Shown here: positions 11,791 through 21,299 of the stretch, in pieces
Position numbering within the stretch: position 1 is the first letter of the stretch
How the letters are laid out: each line of letters starts with the position of its first letter
Assembly (NCBI GenBank): GCA_019009955.1
Contig: CM032232.1
Span: 58,183,501-58,247,500, forward strand
Reading direction: 5' to 3'
From: Riptortus pedestris
Lineage: Eukaryota; Arthropoda; Insecta; Hemiptera; Alydidae
DNA length: 64,000 bases
Program-made: the position numbers and the translations under genes
The notes under the pieces: model-generated
Told to the model about the DNA's origin: nothing
The model's input: the letters and a program-made list of their open reading frames with translations, nothing else
Database searches by the model: none

Positions 11791-12387
11791 TTGGAAAGTT
11801 ACTTTGAATCGGATCGAAAAATAATAAATCACTTAAACAAATCTTGTTCAAACTTTCATTTCCTATAAATGTTCTTTTCATTTTTCGTAACTTTCCGACC
11901 GTCATTCCTGAAAACTGTTTGTTGAAGTTGTATTGCAGTTCGTAGGTATGTCTTCGTCCTTTACATTTTCTTTGCTATTCTGATTGCTAGTTCATCTTAA
12001 TTCTAGAGAGGTCTAATGTTATTTGTTCAAGTTACTCTATCCTCGTCATTGAGAAGTCCAGTATGGTACCCCCCACACAGACACACAATAAATGGTTCGG
12101 ATTTGTATTAATATGCTTTTGAATAGTCAATGATGAGTTAATATAAACTCAAGCTATATTATGAGGATTTAAGACGTTTAATAGTTTTAATATAGCAACT
12201 GATTTAGCCAAATTGTTAGTACATTTAATCCTGAATCTATATACTTGAAAATCTGTTAATACGGACAGAAACGTTTAACTCCTTCTGTTATCTGCGAGTC
12301 ATTCCGCGTAGATGGAAATTCTACTTAGTTGACCCATCAACAGTCTGCAGTGCTCTTAAGAGGTACGAAATAAATGCTCATATAAAT

Positions 12388-12403
12388 ACACACACACACA
12401 CAC

Positions 12404-12468
<65 letters not shown>
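12388..12468. repeat. (CA)n-(TA)n compound microsatellite
   Basis: (CA) units, then about 26 TA units; not inside a recognisable family A arm. Confidence 0.95.
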
Positions 12469-12469
<1 letters not shown>

Positions 12470-12489
12470 TCCGTAGGCATTGTGGACTT

Positions 12490-12750
12490 CTGTGATCTCT
12501 CGAGGGATTTGTGATTAGATTTTTTACGTAGTGAGTGATCAACACGTGTTACAACCCTCGTTGACTAAGAGGCCTCGAATGGGTTGCCTCCATTTGGCAG
12601 ACGGGCCCCATTATACCTGGAGGGTCTGTGGTCAGTTCATGCTAGCGTGTTCTGGTTTCTCGTGAACTAATGTCTCCCATCGTGGGGATTGAACATGCAC
12701 CTATGTTTATCTTCAGTTTACTGGTAGATGCACCTACGCATTAAATCTCA
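12490..12750 (-). mobile_element. SINE-like segment related to 40,430 and 41,130
   Basis: TTACGTAGTGAGTGATCAAC (also near 40,450), GGAGGGTCTGTGGTCAGTTC-ATGCT (also near 41,152) and GGGGATTGAACATGCACC, whose complement GTTCAATCCCC is B-box-like. Boundaries are uncertain. Confidence 0.5.
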
Positions 12751-13129
12751 CCCACGCGCAGTAGTCCTGATTTTTCTGAACCAATTATATTTTCTTCGTT
12801 TTTACATTATCTTGAACCATGAAAATAATGTTAAATCATAAGTAATGTTCAGTATATGGGAGCTACGTTAATTCAAAGTTGCAAGTTTCCAACATCATTG
12901 TTCCTTTCAAACGACATATAATATACATCAGTTTTAATTTATGTCTCACTGATTGTACATGGCATACACAATGCAGGGACATTCTAACAATTATAATATC
13001 CATTCATATGAACTAGGAATATATTTTTAAAAACAAACCCTATTTGACACCTATTACCCATTTTTGGGAAGGCGTGAAAAAGATAGATCACGAGTCCTCA
13101 CAATCATTTTTGCACCAAATGTTAGAGGA

Positions 13130-13640
13130 ACTACCTGAGAATCGAATGGTGTAATGTTCGAATTGGGGAAATGCCAGCCGTAGTATCAAGAGGAGAGTGT
13201 CTAGATATATGGGTCTCACCTGTCAATTGGTGCATTTACTTCCAATTGGTGAGATTGGTAACATTTTGCCACCCTACACTGAAGTCCTTCCGGAACCTGG
13301 TTTGTAGGAATGATTCAGGCACCCTTGGGGTAACTGGGGTAGTGGGTGAATCTGTGGCGTCACGGCTTAATTGCGCACTACTGTGACTATGACAGAAGGC
13401 AACGGGATACCACTGTCCAAATTTGTCTCCCTTGCACCAAGGATGCTCCAAAGGATAATGATAAACTTATCGACTATGGGATTAGGATACGAAAGGTCCG
13501 GGCAGAGCGAGATGCCACCTTGTAATGAGACCAACAGTGGAAAGTGAGGACGCTATGGCCTCGTGGACGGGCTGGTCCAGTCGGTAAGTTGGAAGAGGAA
13601 AAGAGCAGATGGAAAGGTATAGTATAGATATTTCAGATTT
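13130..13640. other. GC-richer unidentified segment
   Basis: Contains GTTCGAATTGGGG (B-box-like) at about 13,157 and GACAGAAGGCAACGGGATAC near 13,390. Short overlapping frames on both strands carry no recognisable domain. A tRNA-headed SINE or LINE tail is possible. Confidence 0.3.
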
Positions 13641-13899
13641 ATGTGGAACACGGTGGCATGAAAAGGGGAACTCAGTTCAGATGACTTCAAGGTGACCTAC
13701 AGCGGATGTGAAGTAAGTATAAATAGTGTTGTTTTTATTTTAAAGAAGGAAGTTTCAGACAAACTCTTAAACGTCTAAGACACTAATCCTGAAGAGAAGG
13801 GGAGGCATGAATCAAAATCAGTAACTAATTTGGTTAGACAAATGATATTTGTAAGTAACTGCGTCGATTAAATTTAGTAAGTATGAGCTTGAAGTCAGT

Positions 13900-14305
13900 C
13901 GAATTGGATTTTTTTTCTTTTTATCAAATATGAGTGTGTCAATAATTCATATTAGAGTTAATGTGTATATTCTGTTAATGGCAACTAAGATATTTCGAAT
14001 TTCAACTCGCCTTCCAACCCCCCCCCCCTCAAAGGCAATAAAACCTGTCTCAATTTTTATCTGATGGTCTCACCATGGGAAGAGGGGTTTTGAGAGAGGA
14101 ATATGGAAAATTCTTAATATCTCCGTCATTATACTCCGGACAAAAAAAATTGGAAGAGGGTGTAGAGGGGTAATAATTGAAAATTTGAAATATCTCGGTC
14201 ACTATGAATTGGACTGAAGAAGTTTATGTAACCAATACTGTTGGAATTCTAATTTTCTAAAATTGTTGTTAAATAAATTTTCTTCTTGTCTGGATTATTA
14301 AGGAT

Positions 14306-14372
<67 letters not shown>
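13900..14372. mobile_element. Rearranged family A fragments and (TA)n
   Basis: A reverse piece (AACTAAGATATTTCGAATTT near 13,983) is followed by forward pieces (AAAATTCTTAATATCTCCGT near 14,108; TTTGAAATATCTCGGTCACT near 14,185), then (TA)n with one CA interruption (14,306-14,372). Confidence 0.5.
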
Positions 14373-14376
<4 letters not shown>

Positions 14377-14394
14377 GACTCACCAGTGATCATG

Positions 14395-14836
14395 AAAGTC
14401 CGTCATGCAGGGGCTGCGTTAATTTAGCAGATTTCCCATGTTTCCCACGTATTTGCATTTATCTCAAAAAGTAAAAGTTCAATTAAAACAATATTTGGTA
14501 GTTATGCTTCAAATAATGTGTTTTATAATATAACAGCTTATTGTTGATATGACATCAGTAAGAGTGGAAGTTTAATGGAGGCCGAAAACTATAAAATGCA
14601 AATATCTTTGTTAATAATCAAGATAGCGAATATACGTACGTAAAACATTTATAGAACATTACATTTTCAGAAAGAATGGTTTATACAATTTTACGATTCG
14701 GCGAATAATAACGGAGATATTAAGAGTTTTCGAAATTCCTACCCTTTAACCCTCCCCCCCACTGGTTGGATTTCAACCATTTACGGACTTGATCGTTCTT
14801 TTTAAATAAAACGATTAAATATCGAGTTTAGTAACG

Positions 14837-14891
<55 letters not shown>

Positions 14892-15365
14892 GTTGACGTT
14901 TTCGACCAGGTTATATTTATATATGGTGTTGTTATTCTTTTTGGAGTTTTGGTCAATGTTGGTGAAAAAATCTTAGTTTATGCCGATATTTCTAGAATCA
15001 TTATTTTCTCTTCTTCAGGGCAAGACTAAAGATATCTACAAACTATTACACATGGTTATTACACTAGGACGAGGGTTATTGTCCGAGTGTAATAACCATG
15101 TGAAATAGTTTGTAGGTATCTTTAGTCTTGCCCTGAAGAAGAGAAAATAATGATTCTAGAAATATCGACATAAACTAAGATTTTTTCACCAACATTGACC
15201 AAAATTCCAAAAAAAATAACAACACCATATATATATATAAAATTTTGAACGGACTTCATTTTCGTCATCTACTCGGTAGGATCGATGGACTTTTGAAGAA
15301 ATATTTCGAAAACCGCGTCATCAGTACAACTTCAATAGCTGAATTCCCTTAAGGTAAATCTACTA
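14395..15365 (-). mobile_element. Family A element, reverse, near full length, carrying a foldback insert
   Basis: Starts AAAGTCCGTCATGCAGGGGC and ends CTGAATTCCCTTAAGGTAAA-TCTAC. (TA)n lies at 14,837-14,887. A 310-bp perfect-format foldback (14,921-15,230) sits at the microsatellite, splitting the element. Confidence 0.75.
14921..15230. repeat. Foldback element, 150-bp arms, 10-nt loop
   Basis: Arms 14,921-15,070 and 15,081-15,230 are reverse complements (ATATGGTGTTGTTATTCTTT / AAAATAACAACACCATAT) with few mismatches. The loop is GAGGGTTATT. TA-rich microsatellite sequence flanks both sides. Confidence 0.9.
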
Positions 15366-15950
15366 AATGGTATAGAACCAATCATATTGAAAATTTAATG
15401 TTCTATATTGTTATATACACTTTTCCTTTATTTTGTATATTAAGTAAGATATTGCATATTTTAGTTTTCGGTCGTCAGTAAACTCCCACTCCTACTCATG
15501 TCATATTTAAGATCAGCTGTTATATCATAAACAACTTCTTTCCAAATTTAAATATTGAATACTGCTTTCATTGAACTTTTACTTTGTAAAATACATTCAA
15601 CTACGTTAAGCGGTGACGTCATCAATGTAGATTTTATGTTCTTAAATGGAAAAAGTATATTTGATCTAAATCATAATCGATTTTAAACCGTTTCAAAGTT
15701 TCTTGAGTTAATGGCTGCAATTCGACCAGGATGGGGGGGGGGGGTTATGAGGGGGAGGGAATTCGAAAATTCAAACTCTCCGTAATTGGAATGTCGTCGT
15801 ATTGAAAAGTGTTACAGAAACTATCTTGATAAAATTTTGAATTTCTGCAATAGTTGTTCTATACATTTTCTCGTAACTCAAATATTATGCAAGTTACTCA
15901 TTCTTTGTTATTTTCAGCCTTCAGTAAACCCCTACTTCTACTGGGATTTT
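15366..15950 (+). mobile_element. Long family A copy, forward, host of a nested copy
   Basis: Runs from GTATAGAACCAATCATATTG through GGTGACGTCATCA (15,612-15,624, CRE core) to CTACTGGGATTTTT, where the copy at 15,951 is inserted. It resumes at 16,923 as AATTTAGTAATAGAAAATAA. Confidence 0.65.
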
Positions 15951-16062
15951 TAGCAGATTTCCCTTACGCTATTGAGGTCGTGCTCATGACGCGAATTTCG
16001 AAACGTTCCTTCAAATTTCCATCGATCCTACCTAGGAGATGACGAAAATAAGGTCCGTTCAA

Positions 16063-16136
<74 letters not shown>

Positions 16137-16922
16137 GTTACCGCTCTAGCGGTCGCAATTATTCTTTAATCGTTACGAAACTCGACATTTAGTCGTTTTA
16201 TGTAAAAAAGAAAGATCAAGTTCGTTAACGGCTGAAATCGTACCAGGGGGAGGGGGGGATTTAGAGGGGGAGAATTTTGAAAATTCAAAATATCTCCGTT
16301 ACTATACGTAGGATCGAAAAAATGTACAGATTCAATCTTGTAGCAAATTAAATTTACTATAAATATTGTTATATACATGTATTCCCTACCTTGCATATTA
16401 ACCGAAGTATTTGCATTTTTCAGTTTTCAGCCTTCAGCAAACCCCCACTTCTACTCATGTTACATAAACAATACTCGATTATGTAATAAACCACATTATT
16501 CAAAGCTTAAATACCAACTATTGTTTTCGAGAGACATTTACTATACGAGATACATGCGAATATGTTCTGGTGACCCCCCCCCCTTCTTAAGTTTTTGGAC
16601 TACTAAAATTTGATGTATTGAGTTAAAAATTATTCTGATTCATTATAAATTACAGTACTAGATATAGTAAATAGTTTTCAATCAAATTCGTACGTTATAT
16701 TCAGATATATTACAGTAATTGTTTTTCTTTCCTGTGAGAAGTTGGCAGACTTGTTTGTTTACGTTTCAGGTGCTTTCCGTCTGGAGGTTTCTTATTATCG
16801 TTTGTATTTATTCACTTGATGTTGACGGTGCTATTGTGTTAGCAGTATGTAGATTTATCTATTGTTAAACTTCACACGAGAAATCTGCTTAGTTTCCGCA
16901 GCCCCTGCGTGACGGACGTTTT
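15951..16922 (+). mobile_element. Family A element, near full length (forward), HINE-like
   Basis: Full architecture: AGCAGATTTCCC at the left end (palindrome partly decayed), ATGACG...GAGATGACGAAAAT, (TA)n at 16,065-16,133, the block from the Ctct-AGCGGTCGC motif to CAGCCTTCAGCAAACC, then GAAATCTGCTTAGTTTCCGC, hairpin and GCGTGACGGAC followed by TTTT. It is inserted within the T run of another forward family A copy (15,366-15,950, resuming at 16,923 as AATTTAGTAATAGAAAATAA), so its borders are defined by the interrupted host copy. No ORF. Confidence 0.8.
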
Positions 16923-17124
16923 AATTTAGTAATAGAAAATAATGTGATGAAGAAGAGATTTATAGTGTGTTATATTTCAGATTGTGAGAACTCTGTGAAG
17001 TCCACGGTACACCTGCGTGCCGAACGATTTAGTGAAGCCGAGAGTGAACCTAGTTGAAAGGACTGAGTCGTCCAGGGTATGCCGAAGGCACTGCTATCAG
17101 TTTGAAGATAAAATAAAAATACAC

Positions 17125-17700
17125 AAGTCCGTCACGCAGGGGCTGCGTAAACTAAGGAAGTTTCCCTAGTAATGTTTAACAATAAGTAAATCTACGTACT
17201 GGTAACACAAAAGCACTGTCAACATCAAGTGAATAAATACAAACGATAATAAGAAACCTCCAGGCGGGAAGCACCTGAAACTTAAACAAACAGGTGTGCC
17301 AACTTCTCACAGGAAAGAAAAACAATTACTGAAATATATCAAAATATAAGATATTAATTTTATTGAAAACTATTTACTATATCTAGTGCTGTAATTTATA
17401 ATGAATGAGAATAGTTTTATATCGATCAATCAAATTTTAGTAGTCCAAGAATTTAAGACGGGGGGCACAATATTACTAGTAAATTTAATTTGCAAAAAGG
17501 ATTATTCTATACAAATTTTCGATGCGACGTATAGTAACGGAGATATTTTGAATTTTCGTAAATACTCCCCTCTAACCCCCCCCCTCTCATCAGTCCAATT
17601 TCAGCCATTAACGAACTTGATCTTTATTTTTACATAAATCGTTTAAATATCGAGTTTGGTAACGATCAAGCAAAAATTGCGATCGCTAGAGCGTTAACAG

Positions 17701-17740
<40 letters not shown>

Positions 17741-17829
17741 TTTTTTTCATCTCCTTTGTAGGATCAATGGGCATTTGAAGAAATTTTTCGAAAATCAATA
17801 GCTGATTTCCCTTAAGGGAAATCTGCTAA
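17125..17829 (-). mobile_element. Family A element, reverse, internally deleted; upstream of the promoter
   Basis: Runs from AAGTCCGTCACGCAGGGGCT to GGGAAATCTGCTAA with a central deletion joining near 17,465 and a short (TA)n at 17,704-17,733. Its end is about 145 bp from the first GAGA motif of the exon 1 promoter. It is inverted relative to the copy at 15,951. Confidence 0.75.
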
Positions 17830-17974
17830 TAACATGTACTTCTACAATTAGAACATCAGATACGTTAAAACTTTCACTGTCGATCCCCCCGTGGCACAGA
17901 TAACACGTCCTCGAAATTATAAATAACAATATGATACCCTCATGTAGGGTTTGTAGTATTGCTTTTGCATATAG

Positions 17975-18078
17975 CGGCGAGAGAGGGCGCACTTAGAGTG
18001 AGAGAGAGGGTTGGGGTGACGTCAGACAGAGAGCAGATAAAAGGAAGTGTTGGGCCGAGCAAGTACCAGTCTGCCACA
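17975..18078 (+). promoter_or_regulatory. Core promoter of the secreted cysteine-rich gene
   Basis: A GC-richer island directly upstream of exon 1. In order it shows GAGAG runs (about 17,978-18,010, GAGA-factor-like), a perfect 8-bp CRE palindrome TGACGTCA at 18,017-18,024, a TATA-like GATAAAAG at 18,036-18,043 and an arthropod-type initiator CCAGTC at 18,066-18,071. With +1 at A18,068 the TATA-like box starts at about -32, the normal spacing, and the 5' leader is only about 11 nt. Motifs and spacing are seen directly; the TSS is inferred. The CRE suggests control by CREB/ATF-type bZIP factors. Confidence 0.7.
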
Positions 18079-18151
18079 ATGATCAGCAGCACAGCTTACC
18101 TCTCTCTCTCCCTCCCAGCTCTTGCTCTACTCGCCCTCCATATTGTACAAG
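18079..18151 (+). CDS. Exon 1 of secreted cysteine-rich (VWC-like) protein: signal peptide
   Basis: This exon starts at the first ATG downstream of a well-spaced TATA/Inr promoter and encodes 24 residues plus the first base of a Gly codon. The peptide begins MISSTAYLSLSLPALALLAL and ends HIVQ-G, a textbook secretion signal: short polar start, Leu/Ala-rich core, small residue at the probable cleavage site. The exon ends CAAG with donor GTAAAG at 18,152 (phase 1). It joins in frame to the acceptor at 35,862, rebuilding a Gly codon. It sits in a roughly 360-bp single-copy island (17,830-18,192) between two family A repeats. A short signal-peptide exon followed by a giant intron is common in arthropod genes for secreted proteins. 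The real start and splice pattern need transcript support; coding status is well supported by promoter, signal peptide, splice site and phase. Confidence 0.8.
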
Positions 18152-18535
18152 GTAAAGCACTCATTCCAATATTATATTATTTTTATTAGACTATTTCCAG
18201 TAAGGGAAATCAGCTGTAGAATTTCTCTCAAGGCGCTGATTTCTAAACATCTAAAATGTCCATCCTACCTAGATGACGAAAATTAGCCCATTCAAAATTA
18301 TATATATACATCTATCTATATACTTGCCTGTTACTGCCCTAGCAGTCGCAATTTTCGATCATTCCCCAACTCGATAATTAAAGTTTATCTAAAACTAATG
18401 ATCAAGCTAGTTAACGTCAGAAATCGGACCAGCATGAGGGGGTTTAGGGTGGAAGAAAACCATCAATTCAAAATATCTCCTTCACTCTGGATCGGATATA
18501 AAGATTGTATAGTACAAATCCTATTGAAAATTTAA

Positions 18536-18908
18536 TCTTTATGTACATAATTCTACTGTGTGTGTATGTCACTGAACTCCTAAACGGCCGATTTGGATGA
18601 ATTCTTTGTACGCTTTTGGGTACCTCCCTGGATGGTTTAGATTCACAAATCAGCCCGGCAGATGGAGCAGGATTGGGTTTGTAAGGGGGGCCCAAAATTA
18701 AAAGTAGCGATATTTCGTTTCCTATTGGTTTTTCGCATATATGCACCGGATAAAAGTTGTTTATTTTGTTATTTAGAGTAACTTTTGTTATATTCACTTT
18801 TGTCGTATAACAAAGTATAAACGAGATATATTAAAGTAGCTTTTGTTTTAAACATACTATTATTAAATTTAATATCCTTATCGCTTGAAATATCTTGCAG
18901 GATTATAG
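18536..18908 (+). mobile_element. Helitron copy with internally deleted 3' end (373 bp)
   Basis: The 5' end TCTTTATGTACATAATTCTA matches the 51,994 element. The 3' part runs to GAAATATCTTGCAGGATTATAG and then T, so the terminal hairpin/CTAG block seen in the intact copy is reduced to ...TATAG. Flanks rejoin as a family A sequence (TTTAA|TGTTCTGTAAATG), which places both borders exactly. Decayed; it lies 380 bp after exon 1. Confidence 0.75.
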
Positions 18909-19437
18909 TGTTCTGTAAATGTTTTTTATTTACACGTTTTCTCTGTCTTCAATAATAACTAAGATATTAACATTTTTTAGTTTTCAGCCAGAGAGCACTT
19001 TTAGTTATCGTACATTAACAAAAAAGCGAATATATCATGAAAAGCATCATTTCAAGCTTAAATACCAAATATTGTGTGTCATTGAACTTTTACTGAGCAA
19101 GCAAACTTTTTAAAGCATGCAAATACGTCGTTCGACGTCATCTATTTATATTTTGTATTCTTAACTCAAAAATGTCTATTTGATGTATTTCATACTCGAT
19201 ATTTAACCATTTCATACAACGCATTTTGAGTTAAGATCGTAAAAGATTTAATTTATTATTGTCATTTTACAATTTTACATTAATTTATTCATGTAATTTT
19301 GAGTTAAGAACGTAAAAGATTTTACTCAAAAGTGTTTATTTGATCTATATAAAACTCGATATTTAACCATTTCATACATCACTTAAGTCCATACTCGTTA
19401 ATGGCTGTAGTCCGACTATCGTTAATGGCTGTAGTCC

Positions 19438-19873
19438 AATTTATAGATGATGTTTTTAAGTATTTAAGAAATAATGGATTACTTGATGAAATATAAAAGC
19501 TATTATCTACCACTATGATAGTTATAGTGGAATATAAGATTTTCCTCCTTTCAGTTTAACTATTTATAATTTTTCTTTTATTTATTTATTTTTTCTCGTG
19601 TTATAAATATACTAACAATTTATATTTAGATTTGTCCATTCTATTTATTTTGTACATTTGTAAAACTTAGCTTTGTAAAAATTTTAATATTTATTTAATT
19701 TTGGAAAATTATACTCTAATATGTTAAAAGACGAATCTCCATTGTAGCGGCATGGTTCTATTTATTTTGTACATTTGTAAAATTTAGCTTTGTAAAAATT
19801 TTAATATTTATTTAATTTTGTATAATTATATTCAAACATGTTAAAAGATGAAATAAATAATAATAATAATAAT
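19438..19873 (+). mobile_element. 5'-truncated LINE copy with (TAA)n tail and target duplication
   Basis: The insert begins in the last codons of an ORF2: FIDDVFKYLRNNGLLDEI with a stop at 19,494-19,496, closely matching the C-terminus type seen at 7,026 (…FLI-ES-HLLQEI). A 3' UTR follows with a partly duplicated block (about 19,640-19,712 and 19,759-19,831, nearly identical). It ends GATGAAATAAATAATAATAA, a (TAA)n tail typical of I-clade elements. TGTAGTCC occurs directly before (19,430-19,437) and after (19,873-19,880), the expected target-site duplication of target-primed reverse transcription. The target is a family A copy. The duplicated 3' UTR block is unusual. Confidence 0.85.
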
Positions 19874-20579
19874 GTAGTCCGACTAGGATTAGGGGGCTTT
19901 AGAAGGAGGATTCAAAATATCTCAGTTATTATGAGCCGAATCTAAAAATGTTATAGAACCAATCGTGTTAAAATATTCCTGCTCTCAAATTATGGTTCTA
20001 TGAAGTTTAAGTTTAAATATTAAGCTACTTATTCTGCCTTTGTAATTATTTTCAGCTTTCAGTAAAAACCCCATTTCTTTTCATCGGATTTTTACATAGA
20101 AATAGAAAATATGTGGTGAGATGAGATCAGTAGAGTGTCTGCCAGCACATGGGAAACCTTAGTCTACGCAAGCCCTGCTTTATATCTTTACTCTCTTATT
20201 CCATATCAGTTATAATGGGGGCCTTAACCAAATGCTGTTAGTTTTTTTTTATTTTTGTATTAAAAAGATTCGAACAATTCTTGCATTGTCTAATACCTTC
20301 TTTCTGGGACACGCATATTAATTGCTCAAGCAAAACACACCCAACACAACAACAAATACTAACCCGTGATAGTATATAATAATTGATAATGTATAATATG
20401 GCATTGCTATTGATTGGCTTTGGGTTTCCCCCTCAGTCTTTTTTACAAGACATCAAACATCTCAGGGATTTCTACGGGTGTCATATCCCTCATCCGCTGA
20501 ATCTATTACGTAACTGCAAATACTCAGGTTCAACTAAAATGAAATAATTAAAACCATAATTGTAGAACATGACAATTTT

Positions 20580-21270
20580 TAAGCCCGTCGAGCAGGCGTT
20601 AACTAAAATAAGCAAAGTTTCCGCGAGTTGGAATGGCTCACTGGTCATCTCGTCTCACAATCTATTCTCTATTTCTCCAGTAGTATGAAGCCTATGTAAA
20701 CAGGAATTAAAATGTAAACTGAATATGAGATATTAAATGATTCAGTTACTCAAGAGAAAGATAGATGAGTAACGAGGAAAGGTATAATGAATGCTGAAAA
20801 TATGCATAGCTCGCTTAATACTGTAGATATTAAAAACATTTATAAACAGCATTTAAGGAAAATTAAAGTTACAATGAGATTGGTCCTACAGCATTTTTTT
20901 GATCAAACCCATAATGACAGGGATATTTTGAATTTATGCTTTTTCCTCCCTCTAAACCAACTACCTGTTCCTATTTCAGCCATTAACGATCATGATCTTT
21001 TCACAGAAGTGTTGTTGGAAGTGAAGAATATTGTGTACTTGGAGAGGGAAAAAGACGTCCAATACTTCACAAGTTTTTTATTTCAGCGCTAAGCGCTTTC
21101 GAAGACTATTGTCTCCATCTTCAGAGCTACTTGCATGCGCTCATTAGGAAAGGCAGCAAATAGCGCTGAAATAAAAAACTTGTGACGAATTGGACGTCTT
21201 TTTCTCTCTCCAAGTATCATGATCTTTAGTTTTACACGAAAGGCACAAACAAAAATTTCCACCACATACT
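20580..21270 (-). mobile_element. Family A copy, reverse, diverged, carrying a foldback insert
   Basis: Outer end TTTTAAGCCCGTCGAGCAGG, then TCATCTCGTCTCACAATCTA, GATTGGTCCTACAGC and TTTCAGCCATTAACGATCAT. A foldback element with an 11-bp target duplication interrupts it at 21,000. Confidence 0.55.
21000..21215. mobile_element. Foldback element with 11-bp target duplication
   Basis: Arms TTGGAGAGGGAAAAAGACGT...TTTATTTCAGCGCT (from 21,039) and its inverse (to 21,213). ATCATGATCTT flanks the insert at 20,989-20,999 and 21,216-21,226. Arm sequence is related to the element at 58,718. Confidence 0.8.
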
Positions 21271-21299
21271 TGTCTGCTAACAGGTCGCCGGTTAGTATT

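Larger units (their letters stand above)
18193..20200 (+). mobile_element. Long family A copy, forward, containing nested Helitron and LINE
   Basis: Begins about 40 bp into intron 1 (CCAGTAAGGGAAATCAGCTG) and extends to GGTGAGATGAGATC...CATGGGAAACCTTAGTCTAC near 20,170. It represents the longer subfamily, in which the block GGCTGAAATC...CTTCAGTAAACCCC occurs twice in diverged form. Nested inside are the Helitron at 18,536 and the LINE at 19,438, so it is older than both. A 24-bp tandem duplication (about 19,397-19,437) sits just before the LINE. Confidence 0.7.
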
